The position numbers were made by a program, and so were the translations under genes. Positions 1 through 11,030 of a DNA stretch of 64,000 bases are shown here, in pieces (the stretch's first letter is position 1; the number at the start of each line of letters is the position of its first letter). Source of the DNA: Sipunculus nudus (lineage: Eukaryota; Annelida; Sipuncula; Golfingiida; Sipunculidae); assembly GCA_026874595.1 (NCBI GenBank), contig CM049307.1, forward strand, positions 74,934,643-74,998,642. Reading direction: 5' to 3'. Under the pieces are notes generated by a model. That model made no database searches. It saw nothing but the letters and a program-made list of their open reading frames with translations, and had not been told where the DNA came from.

Positions 1-894
1 TACATTTTAGGGGATACAGTACTTTGCGTCACTACAGTACCAACTGGTTATTTATTACGTATTTATTCAGATTTGAAAAACCAGACAGCATTGCCTGATT
101 TGTAAAATTCAATGAAGGAAATGATCTTATCTTTGTAACTTAATTGTCTGCGGTCCAAGTGGGCTCTTTTTGCCGAGTCAAACGCACGGATTACCCCGTA
201 CCGACAACCGCATTGCTCTCTGTCTATTGGAGAGTTAATTATTTTCGTGTTTTTAACGGGATGGGGCCATTAGCTGTAGTCACAGACGGAGCCTTGCTTA
301 GCACCGACAGATTTATAGACCCATAAAGAGATGTAACAACTGTCAGCTGAGAAGGCCTCACGCTCCGGATGTTCAGGAGACTCCGTTTTGCGTCACAAAG
401 TACCTTACAGATCTAAGTTTAAGAAGATCTACACCTCCTGTGAAGATTTGTTTTATTTCCCCCCGCGGTCTTAGTCACGTGGGCTTTGTCTTGAAGACTA
501 AAAAGATGTATTTGATATTTCTTGACCATCGTTATTGATAACTGAATTTAATAACTATATAAGAATTGTGATTTTTATTCCCTTGGCTCAATGACAACTG
601 CACCTTTGGCGATACAAATATGATGTGACATTAACAGTATTCCCTGGTGTCAACGACCTTATCCTTATTCTACTATACAGCTGTTTTACAGAGAGCAATA
701 ATTCTTGATGCAAATACAACTCATATTTAAACATTTGACAAATGTATTATTGCAAAGTGCTGTCATATGGACAGAATTAGCTCTGCCTTGGTTTTAGTAT
801 TTACGTTTGCTACTAAAATACGTGAAATAAAATATGAATCGATTTACTGCTAGACGTAATTCAATGCCAGCTTTTATCACGCCAGAGAGCCGTA

Positions 895-897
<3 letters not shown>
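1..897. other. No gene recognised
   Basis: Unique-looking DNA. Short open frames exist (for example 144-326) but show no family motif and no splice context. It could be intron or 5' flank of the peptide-type gene. Confidence 0.4.

Positions 898-971
<74 letters not shown>
898..971. repeat. (TA)n microsatellite
   Basis: An uninterrupted alternating TA tract of about 74 bp. The apparent Tyr-Ile repeat protein reading through it is an artefact of the dinucleotide. Confidence 0.98.
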
Positions 972-973
<2 letters not shown>

Positions 974-3404
974 GCCGCGAGCAACCAGTTTACCTGTTCT
1001 TAGCGTGGCAACACAGCAAGAACAAGCTTGATGGCTCTGTAAGCAGCAGAAATTTAGTCTTAACCATTAATCGTCCTGTCCAGTCTCGGACATAATACAT
1101 ATCATATTCACCTATTAATTTTATTATTTATAATTTGCGCGAGAAAAGAAGGTGGCGCGATACTTAAACTCTATAATAAAAAGGCTAATAAGCTTGTGGC
1201 AAGAGAAACAGCAGAGAGTATAGAATTACAATAAAAATAAAAATCTATGTACGCCATACCGGAAGGAACGTACTAATGAGACTGGTCTGAACAGCTAATT
1301 AAAGTTTTCAAAATAAATCTGGTGTTTTCGGTCCGTAACTTGAAGAAACATACTCCTAACAGATAAAGCTTCTGCTGTTAAATAAAAGACACTCACATGT
1401 TTGTGATGCCAAATGTGCCTGTCTCAGTGGGCGAACGGCAGGGGTAGGTTTATCGCCAAAATATCGGGTCACGTCGTTCTTACTCAGCTGAATCTGGAAG
1501 ATTTCTCATTAAAAAAACCATGGAGAGAAAGTATAATTACCTGAAAAAAGGTAAAAACTTTTAAGGTTAATAAGCTTAATTGTTTTTGCAGTACAAGGAA
1601 ATTCATATGTTTGAATTTAATGGCAAAACTCAGTAGAATAAAGTATGACAACTTCTCAGAAGATACAGAATACCTTCAGGCATCAAGTTGTAGGTTTTAG
1701 GTGAAATTTGATATAACTGGACCGAAAAGATACAATTTACTCACGATGGTAGCACCCTGGGAACGCTTTTAAGCCCACGCACGGTTTTTATTAGGTCTTC
1801 ATAGCCCGCCACACGTAGATTGCACTTAACCTGGTAATCATCTCAAATGCTGGATAGACTGCAGACCTTGCGTAAGGGTCTTAGGCTAGAAGTTAGACGC
1901 TAGGGATTCAAACCAATGAACGTTTAGTCATGCACAAGTCCGACATCTTTGCCATAACAGCACAAGGCCCTCAAAGTTAGTATAGTATTTAAGTATATAC
2001 ATGGAAATATATATGAATTAAGTTCTTTTCAAATTATTTCACCTTCAGCTATGTTTATCTTTACCAAAATACACACTAACACAAATTTAAGACTTATGAT
2101 TTGTGTAGAATATGAGTTAAATATAGACCTGGCTCCTTTGAGTAATCAAAAGCCAACAAAGACTATGTCACACTGAGCAGACTCGGATTCACAAGAGTAC
2201 GACTTTATTGTTTAGAGTTTACAGTATATACGGTGGATACTGGGGCAACATTTTTTACCCGTAGCAATCAATTTGACCACTACAATGCACTGAGGCTTCT
2301 ACATACACCAGCGGCGTAGGTCATAATTTAGTTAAGAGTTCAATGTTGTCCGTTCAAATATGTAGGATTAGCATTGTTTTCAGGCATATTTTTAGACATG
2401 CATGGGTGCTTTGTGGTAAGGAGGTCACGGAATAAGTAATGTTTTGTAAGCATACGTATGTTAATATAAACCGAAGATGTTTCCTTGAACTGTAACAAAT
2501 TTTGATTTTAAAGTTTGATAGCTGACACAAGTGGTCCCGGCAAGTGGTCACATAGTACCCAACAGTAGAAGTTCGTTTTTGGCAGAAACAACATATGTCG
2601 GAAGGGCGAGACCATGTCAGATGCTAGCCATGGTTACCATGCTTGACCATGGTTGGTCAAGTGGTACATACTACAGCTAGTCAGATGCTTACGACCATGA
2701 GCGTAGTGGTATGATGGATCCGGCGTTGGACTTGCTGTCGGTGCGTTCGTGTACCGTATAGACAAATTTCCGCGTTTAAACTGGTGGCTACAAGAGTGCA
2801 GCCTCTAGCGCCTAATATGGCTACGTGGGTTGAATGCTCCCCGGCAGGCTGAGAAAAACTATAAGAATGTACAGGTCGAAAGACCCCTAAGGGAATGTGT
2901 AAAGTCGAATGATTATGACATCGTCGGTGATATCATACTATAAAATGAACTTTTTTTATAAGTCCGACACTGATGATTGTATTGCATGTATCAATTTTCC
3001 TCGGACGTGCACATCTCAAAATTGTCAAGTTGTGCCATGTCAGAAAAAAAGAGAAAAAAGAATAGACCAGCCCTAAAATAATAATAAGATAATCAGAAGT
3101 CTGCATTCTAATGAATGTAAGCCTCCGCCATGTAGGGGGTCCCTAGATATTGTTGGATGCGTTCAAAACCGTGTTTGCATTCACTTATTCGGCCCATAAT
3201 GTCGGGTCATTCGTGCATAAATAACTTTTCATTTGTGAGTTTTCCTTGATGACGTTCCTGATTCGGGATCTTATGTCGGATCCAGACTAAAATTTAATCA
3301 ATTCTTCATAGACCTATTCCTGAAATGCCCTTATTATTTCATGATACTCCGTTAATAATTGCGTGAGTTATGCTTAACAAACAAACACACATACACGGAC
3401 GTAG
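972..3404. other. Non-coding region, one tRNA-like SINE relic
   Basis: No exon was found. On the minus strand around 1975-1890, a stretch with a B-box-like GGTTTGAATCCC (near 1904-1915) and an upstream TGGCAAAGATGTCGG resembles a tRNA-derived SINE head. Around 2620-2665 there are short overlapping inverted repeats built on CCATGG (for example TTGACCATGGTTGGTCAA). Confidence 0.35.
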
Positions 3405-3447
3405 ATGTACGAGGAGGCATTAATGGTATTGTTTTGTGTATTTTCAG

Positions 3448-3656
3448 CTGACAGATTTGTTGAAGGGATAGCGAAGCGGAATGCTTGGCTGGCCAGGCTG
3501 GATCCTGTCATGAGGTCACTGGTGGTGAGAATACGACAGAACGGAAGTAGAGATCACGTGGTACCACCCAGGTTCTATCATACGTACGGAAAAAGATCAC
3601 GAGCAAGAATGCCATACGAAAACTCAGATTACATGTACGACTCACTGGACGTATGA
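3448..3656 (+). CDS. Terminal exon of a possible amidated-peptide precursor
   Basis: A strong acceptor (TTGTGTATTTTCAG, ending at 3447) opens an exon that stays open to TGA at 3654-3656. It reads from the second base of a codon and encodes 68 full codons. The product starts DRFVEGIAKRNAWLARLDPV, with a dibasic KR, and later contains PPRFYHTYGKRSRARMPYEN. The Gly-Lys-Arg is the classical signal for cleavage and C-terminal amidation, so a roughly 36-residue peptide ending in RFYHTY-amide flanked by KR sites could be released. The remaining tail is acidic and Tyr-rich. No signal-peptide exon was recognised in bases 1-3400, so the gene is incomplete and its 5' exon may lie outside. I do not recognise the family. 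An alternative is an unrelated basic protein. Without the acceptor, the frame would also run back to an ATG at 3405. Confidence 0.55.
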
Positions 3657-3684
3657 CAAGAAACTGGATAATGGAAACACTAAA

Positions 3685-3690
3685 AATAAA
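3685..3690 (+). terminator. Poly(A) signal AATAAA
   Basis: A canonical AATAAA hexamer 29 bp after the stop of the preceding exon. It is followed about 20 bp on by a T-rich stretch, as expected for a cleavage and polyadenylation site. Confidence 0.55.
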
Positions 3691-4327
3691 CTTTTTCCTG
3701 TATATTAATTGTGTTTCTATTTTTTATTCGGTACAAACACATCATAAACAGCTGTAAAAGACAGCAAACGCTACTATAAAAGTCACTTGAACACTTAGTA
3801 GAAATCTGTCAGTGTCACTTATTTCCGCGGAACAAAAGGGCATAAATTTTGTGAATCTTATTTGGATAACATGTTTTGGCAAAGCTACAAAGCATTCTAG
3901 TTTTAAACCGTAAAAAAGTAAACAGTTTTTGGCATATCACTTGCCATGATCTTGTTTATATGTTTCACGTACCATGGAACAATCATATTAAAAGAACACA
4001 CGATGCTATGAAAGAATGGCCAATGCCGGCTCATCCGACCTTATGACGCGTATCATCGTCCATGGCAACAAAACATCTCCACTAAATCGGCTACAAGACA
4101 GTCCAGTGTCAGACTGGGTTGGTGCTAATTCGGAATATTGAATTGTTTTCCCAAAAATAAGAAAAATGTTCGTAAATTAGGGTTCATTCATTTTTATAAG
4201 GTCTCAAGTTGTATATGATTTCTTTAGAACCCGAACTGACACCGTCAGAAAAACCTAACTGAGACATCACTATGCTGTACATAATAGCAAATAAACTATA
4301 CTCGGCTCCACAAACCCTGTCCATATG

Positions 4328-4370
<43 letters not shown>

Positions 4371-5006
4371 TGTATACAAAAAAGTTTATCATAATTACAT
4401 TGACCATCCCCCTTGCCAAAAAGTGTGTGTGTATGGGGGGAGTTATACCCCCAGCCCTATATTTACGCCCCTGAATGGGGGGGGGGGGTTGCTTTCATTC
4501 TCTTTTATTCATAAGGGGGCTTTTATCGGGGATGGGAATAGCTTTTGTCTATGCCCCCTGGATTGTCCCCATGAGGTCTTACATTTTCTTTGCAAACGAG
4601 CTCGATGGAACGAACGAGGTTCAAATGGAATATTATTGATTCGCGCGGTCTCCGGGGTGTACTTTACAAAACGGGGCCAAATGACTTGTATTCAAAAGAT
4701 GTTAAGAAAGAATCTGGGGTATAATCAAAAGGTTATCGGACAAATCAGTGCTACAGAAATGCCAATTGCGCAACCTTTATATACAATGTGTTGTATTTGA
4801 TGCCTCTAAACAAGTTATGATATTTTTAGTTATATCACTAGTTTTAGCGGAAGACCTCATTACGCACATGAATCCCTTATTAACCACCTCTACAATTTCC
4901 TACAATACACATCTCCAAAAATGTAAAATAATATAAATATATACCACATTAACATGTCTAATTCCAATTCATTTTAATAAACACTGTAATATAGACCACG
5001 TTACCA
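3691..5006. other. Non-coding, with simple repeats
   Basis: Downstream flank of the peptide-type exon. It contains an (ATT)n tract at about 4329-4371 and a G run near 4477-4488 inside a segment ending in CGCCCCTGAA, a phrase that recurs near the G run at 23.2 kb. The 125-codon open frame at 4423-4800 crosses the G run and has no recognisable protein features. Confidence 0.5.
4329..4371. repeat. (ATT)n microsatellite
   Basis: An uninterrupted trinucleotide tract of about 14 units. Confidence 0.97.
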
Positions 5007-6960
5007 TTAGGGGATACACATTATCCTTAATTTTTGAAATAATGTATTCTTACCCAAACTAACTGGATACTTTGTTAAACCGCTCTTTAAAACGGTGCCA
5101 GTTTCTCCTTCTTTAAATTTGTTATAATTACTTAATACCAGTATTTCAGTATTTCGAGTTAACTTATGAAAATTAAAATCCCATAGCTTCTTCAAAGGTC
5201 TGTATTTTGTGTAAAAATATCTTTTAACCCATGACATTCTAGGTTTCATTATAATCGACTCAATAACTGCGGTGCATTGAGGCCACCATTTTTTATGTCT
5301 TGTACAAACAGATTTCTTGGTAACTTGTCCGTTTTACTATTCCATATAAACCGACAAATCATTTTCTCAAGACACTGCAGAAAATGAAGAGGAACGGGAT
5401 CATTTATAAATTGATATTGGAATTTTGATATAATGAATGATTTAACTATCTGAATTCTTCCCTGCAGTCACAAGCTTCTCATTCGCCAGAGATTTATAAC
5501 TTTTTCCATATAATTTATTTTATTATGAAAGTTTTCTTTCTCACATTCTTTCTTAGCATATGAACAAAAGACACCAACTATTTTTAAACCCTTTTCAGGC
5601 CACTTAATATTCCAGGATTTCTGTTTTAATTTCTAAAAGCTCCTATCCAATATAGCCTTCTGATTTGTCAGTGTTCATATTTAAACCACCCTAACTTCCA
5701 AAGATTTTGACATTTTCCAAAAATATCCTGGCAGAATTTACACTTTTTGTTACTGCTAAAGTATCATCCGCATAAGGTAAGATTTTAATTTCATCATTAT
5801 CTATATTATCACCTCCTATATTTGTTTGCTGTCTAATCATCTGGTTTAACATTTCAATTGAAAGAATTAACAATTCAGGCGACAAAGGGTCTCCTTGTCG
5901 GACTCCTTTATGTACCGGAAAATACTCGCAAGTTGTTCCATTATTTATCACTGTGATACAACATTCGATGAGATTAATGAATGTTTCAGAGAAACCAAAT
6001 TTTCTGAGTGGCCATTCTAATTAGTCAAAATCCAATGATATTAGAACCCCCGGAATATTTTTATTTTCTGTATAATGCAGTAAGTCTTTAATTAGTCTAA
6101 TATTTCCCCCTAATTACCATCCTTTAATGTTTCCTGTTTGGTTCACATGTTTAAGCTAAGAAATAATTTTAGTAAGTCTAATTGCTAATGTCTTGGATAA
6201 AATTTTGTAATCGTAATTTAATTAGGATATTGGTCTCCCATTTTTAATTAAATTTCTGTCTTTTTAGTATGAAAGTATGATGTTTGCCTGACGGTGAGAG
6301 CTTGAAAGTTCACCTTCTATCATTGCTTTATTGAAGAATCTACCATGCATAGTGCTGCCAAAGTATAGCCAAAATTTCATATAAAAATCAATACTTATTC
6401 CGTCATTTCCTGGACCTTTCCCTTTAGAAAATGTTTTAATTGATTGCACGCATTCCTCATACGTAATTTACTGTCCTCTGTCCCTAGTTTGGAACAATAA
6501 CAAAGTTAAGATACTGCTCTATTTCTGCACTATTTCTATCACTTTTCTTTGAATATAAGTTCTGATAAAAGTTTTTACATACAGACAGGAATTCCTTATG
6601 ATTTGTTGTAAATGAACCGTCCTCTTTTTGAAATTTTCGTACTGTTTTTACGCTATTATTATACTTCTCTAAATTAAGAAAATATTTAGTGCTTTTCTCT
6701 CCTTTATCATGTCATCTTACTTGAGACCTGGTAATAAAACCTTGAGTACTAATATTATCTATTTCTTCAAATTCCGTCTCTGTTTTTAGTATATCGTCTT
6801 GTAACATTTTACTTTACCTGGATCATCTTCTACTTCCATAAAAAGTACAGATCTTTCAATCTAGTTGATTACTAATATTCCTTATCATTAAGCTCTTTTT
6901 TCGGCTATAGTTAATACAAAATGATCTTATTTTGTAATTAATCAGTTCCGACCTTACTCT
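5007..6960 (-). mobile_element. Degenerate Tx1/L1-like LINE (reverse transcriptase relic)
   Basis: A broken non-LTR retrotransposon on the minus strand. Reading from about 6710 downwards: KGEKSTKYFLNLEK (the stretch before the RT in Tx1/L1-type ORF2), then GKGPGNDGISIDFYMKFW (6449-6264, RT N-terminal motif), then FSETFINLIECC, KGVRQGDPLSPELLILSIE (about 5905) and the catalytic-loop motif YADDT (about 5770). The 3' part (5249-5007) is Lys/Trp-rich C-terminal sequence. Frameshifts and in-frame stops separate the pieces, for example a stop between the LISLDFD segment and FGFSETF, so the copy is dead. The endonuclease domain is not evident; the copy looks 5'-truncated. The 'PGNDGI.IDFY' phrasing favours the Tx1/L1 group over CR1 or RTE. 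Confidence 0.85.
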
Positions 6961-7984
6961 CGAATCCTCTTTTACTGCCTCTTCATTTATCAGAGTTGTT
7001 TTCTGTATTAACTTTTCTTAATAATAAATATAAGCTGTATTATGAGTTGTTGGTGTTTAGCTTGTGTATGATTTTGATAGTATCTTTGGAGACAGGAAAG
7101 AGGATTCATTTCATTTATTTTATTAACAGATGGAGTGCTATTGTCACACAGATTTTGACTTGGCCATATAACTTATAAGCAGCACATATAATATAAGAGT
7201 TAACTATTTATTAAAATTTAATAACAAATAATGTGCCAAATATAATTTTTATTATAAATATTGAGAATTATATGATTTTTTAATAAAATATAACTGAAAA
7301 GATTATCAAAATAATATTAAAGAATATATTCATGAATGCATTCATGAATACATTTTGAAAGTATTTGCACTGGTATTCAAATACTTTCATTTTTACCTGA
7401 ATTCCCATTCTTATGCAAGAAATTTTATAATGGAGTACATATTCATATTCGTATTCAAATACATTTGCAAAGTATTTGCACCATGTCTGGTATTTATTCA
7501 GTTTTAACCAAAAAATGATGTGGAGAATCCAGAATATACAAAATTCACAAATTTAAATAATGATCATAAGTATCTGGTTTTATGGCTTTTATTCATATTA
7601 AAAAAATAAATGTAATATATACACTTTGGACTACTTTCACATCAATCTACACATTAGACACAGTAATTTCCTTCATATGATTCCTAATGATTATTAATGA
7701 AAAATATGATTTATTTTTTTTTTATCATTAAAATTGAACTGAAAAATACCATAGGTGACTGCATGGTGTTATTTGGAATACGGGACATTCTATCCATCCA
7801 TACAAGATTCTTAACTCATCAGTAACTGTAAGTTAATTTCCTGTTACCCTTTAACTAATAAATTCCTTTTCTATTAATTTTTCTTTAATTTATTATTAAA
7901 AACCAATAAAAATTTATTAATTTATTGTTTATTATTATTTTGTTGGTCAAAACAACTACTAGATGAGTTGGGTTGGATACCTTG
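6961..7984. other. Very AT-rich non-coding stretch with palindromes
   Basis: No coding potential. It contains a perfect 24-bp palindrome (7327-7350) and a hairpin (7357-7388), annotated separately. The rest is A/T-rich DNA. Confidence 0.5.
7327..7388. repeat. 24-bp perfect palindrome followed by an 11-bp-stem hairpin
   Basis: 7327-7350 reads the same on both strands (half-site TATTCATGAATG). It is followed by an inverted repeat GAAAGTATTTG (7357-7367) ... CAAATACTTTC (7378-7388) with a 10-base loop. It may be the tip of an unrecognised repeat. Confidence 0.9.
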
Positions 7985-10900
7985 ATCAACTGTGGCTGGC
8001 CATAAGCTGCCTCAAGCGTGCATAATTTGCTGAAAGGTCAACAAGGTCTACATACAGGTGACTGAAGAGGGGCTGGAGAGAGCCTGGGACTGACATGGTC
8101 TCATAAAAACATTAATAAAAGCTACAATTTTTGGCCAATTTCTTTCAGCTTTCTAAACTAAAAAAACTGAAATCCTTATGTGTGCATGATATGAAAATTA
8201 TATCAACAGTGCTCACAGGAAACAAACGTGCCATGGTCAAAGTTGGGCATAATTTAAGGTACTAATTTTATATTTATACTAATAACTTATAAAATTTGAA
8301 AAATTCAGAACTAATTTTCGGTATTCAATTGAATCTTGATTAAATAATGTTACATTCCTGAAAAAAATCTCTAGCTTCAGCAATCCTCTTGTTTAGGGAG
8401 TAAATATATTTCTTGATTTTTAGCTCAGCTGACTGTAAGTCATCTGAGCTATAGCGATCACTCTTTGTCCGTCGTCCGTCTGTCTGTCCGTCCGTTAACC
8501 AGGCACAAATCGTAACCGCTGGACCAAGAACCTTGTAACTTGAGATTCTGAGAGGTCCATGAAAAATCTCCTTGGAAACCAGAAATTAGGTCTCTGTTAC
8601 TCATATCCTTCGAGCTATGGGGCCCCAAAGTACCCCCCAGAATAGTAAAAAATTTCATACAAAAACTTCAATATCTCATTAACTACATCACTGATGGTCA
8701 TGATTTTTGGCATACATAATGATCATGAGATGTTTCAGGTGGCGCAACCTGTATTTTTCGATTTTTACGAATTATTTATCTATTTTTTGAGACCTTTAAA
8801 ATGTGAACATCTGTTAACAGGGCACAAATCGTGAAGACTGGACCTAGAATCTTCATTCTTGACACAGTAAGAGACCTAGCTATGAAAAGTCTCCATGGAA
8901 ACCTGAAATGAGGTCTCTGTTACCCATATCCTTTGAGCTGTGGGGCTCCCAATAACCTCCTAGAATAATGGAAAATTTGATAAAAAAAACTGCAGTATCT
9001 CAATAACTACAACACTGATGGTCATGATTTTTGGCATACATATCGATCAAGATGTGTTCAATCAGTTCCTGCTGACTGGTGGCGCCACCTGTATTTTTTT
9101 CAATGTTTACATTTTTTTCTTTTTTTTTGAGACCTTTAAAGAGGTGGTTATCTGTCAACAGGGTACAAATTATAACAACTGGACCTAGAATCTTCATTCT
9201 TGTCATGCAAGAAGGCCCATGAAAAGTGTCTGTGGAAACCTGAAATTAGGTCTCTGTTTCCCATATCCTTCAAGCTATAGGACTCCGAAGTATCCCTCAG
9301 AATAATGGACAATTTGATACAAAAGCTAAAGAATCTGAACAACTAATGCAGAGGTCACCATGATTCTTTGCATGGATATTGATTATAGAATGTTTCATCA
9401 GTTTCTGCTGACTGGTGGTGCCACCTATATTTTATTCAAATTTTCGAATTTTTTTCTCTATTTTTGAGACCTTTAAGGATGCATTCATCTGTTAACGTGG
9501 CACAAATTTTAACAACTGGACCTAGAATCTTCATTCTTGTCATGCAAGGAGGTCCATGAAAAGTGTCTGTGAAAACCTGAAATTAAGTCTCTGTTACCAA
9601 TATCCTTCAAGCTATAGGACTCCGAAGTATCCCTCAGAATAATGGAAAATTTGATGCAAAAGCTGAAGTATCCTAAGAACTAATGCAGAGATAACCATGA
9701 TTCTTTGCATGGATATTGACCATTAAGTGTTTTTATTAGTTTCTGCAGACTGGTGGAGAAACCTGTATTTTTTTAAAGTTTACGCATTTTTTCTCTATTT
9801 TTGAGATATATGAATACAGACACAATCTTGGCCTGTTGGTTAATCTGTTTGATGCTTCAGTTGAATGGGTATATACTACCATTCAGATGGTAAAATTTCC
9901 ATAAGGGAATCTCTTCCCAGGCAGCTGAGCGTCATGACCCATGGGTCACTTGTTTACAAAGTGCATTATGTTTGGGCCCATAACTTAAAACAATTATGCA
10001 ATACTGACATCATTTCTGGCATGTGCATAGCGAATGTATAGAAAAATCTGTATATTTTATATATTAAAGTCAAATCAGTGGTGTTGATATTAGGCAGTCT
10101 TGAAGCTTAACAATTGGTTTTTAATGGAAAAATGAAGTTTTTCATTAATATCTCGAAGAAATTAAGGCCTAGTGACCAAATTCATGGCATGGTAGGGGAT
10201 TTTAGAGACATCTAACTGTATGCCAGATTTTAGGAACGGAGAGCTGAAGCTGGGGAGCTGAGCTCTAGCAAACTGCATAACAATAGTTTGGTGTAAACAA
10301 TATGTGACATGGTGTTTGAAAACTTGAATAAAATCTACAGTTTTTGATCAACTGGTTTCAAATTTTTGGTGTTAACAGATGAAATGCTAACAAAAACATG
10401 CTGTGAAAATTAAATCCACAGCAGTTACAGGACAAAAAGTGCCATGGTCAGTTGGGCAAAATTTAAGGTACAAATTTTTTATTTTTCTAATATTTTAAAA
10501 AATTAAAAAGTTTTTGATCTAATTTTGGGTATACAATTTAATTTTGATTAAATAAAGTTATATTACTGGTAAAAAAGTCCGTAGCTTTATCACGTTTTGT
10601 GTAAAATGATAAAATATCAAATATCTTTCCTGATTTTTTACAAAATGCATTATGTTTGGGCCCATAACTTTTTAAATTATATAATACAGACCTAATTTCT
10701 GGCAAGTACATAGGAACTATATAGAGGAATATTTATGGTAAATTTGAGGAAAAACAGATGAGTAGTTTTGATATTAGGCAGTCCTGAAGTGTAAAATAAT
10801 TTTTTAATAAAAAAATGAGAGTTTTCCTTAATTTCTCAAAGGAACGAAGTCGCAAACACCCAGTTTTGAGCTTGGTAGGAGATCTTGGGGACATCTAACA

Positions 10901-11030
10901 TAATGCCGAATTTTGGATTCCTATGTCTTACGGTTTCAAAACGTGGCACATCTACGGACGGACGGACAGACGGACGGACAATGGACCATGACTATAGCTC
11001 AGATGACTTATAGTCAGCTGAGCTAAAAAT
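7985..11030 (+). mobile_element. Palindrome-tipped repeat, family A copy with two core units, interrupted
   Basis: This matches the copies at 20683-22604 and 28907-32097 through the core phrases 'ATTAATAAAAGCTAC', 'AATCCTTATGTG' and 'CGTGCCATGG.CAAAGTTGGGC'. Its 3' end is the shared hairpin AGCTCAG...CTGAGCT followed by AAAA (about 11000-11030), preceded by a GGAC/GACG-rich run. Two core units are present (about 8130-10240 and 10340-11000). The first is split by the inverted insertion at 8421-9952. The 5' palindromic tip is not present, so the copy is 5'-truncated near 7985. Confidence 0.8.
8421..9952 (-). mobile_element. Nested inverted palindrome-tipped element (family B)
   Basis: Read on the minus strand, it begins ACAAGTGACCCATGGGTCAT, then GCTCAGCTG, and ends in the hairpin AGCTCAG...CTGAGCT followed by A. 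Both tips match the other copies. The interior is different: four imperfect tandem units of about 320-340 bp (markers GGCACAAAT or GGTACAAAT at 8502, 8821, 9162 and 9499). The flanking sequence (GATTTT / TTTACAAAGTGCATTATG) re-joins to give the uninterrupted family A sequence seen at 10630-10650. That fixes the ends. No direct duplication longer than a few T residues is visible. Confidence 0.85.

Noticed and set aside
834-1031. Open frame with a long Tyr-Ile repeat
   Set aside because: It is the (TA)n microsatellite translated; no real coding context.
1390-1440. Upstream exon for the peptide-type gene (ATG ... GTAGGT near 1445)
   Set aside because: Splicing at that donor to 3448 would create an immediate stop; no signal-peptide character.
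4423-4800. 125-codon plus-strand frame
   Set aside because: Crosses a G homopolymer and repeat-like sequence; composition is not protein-like.
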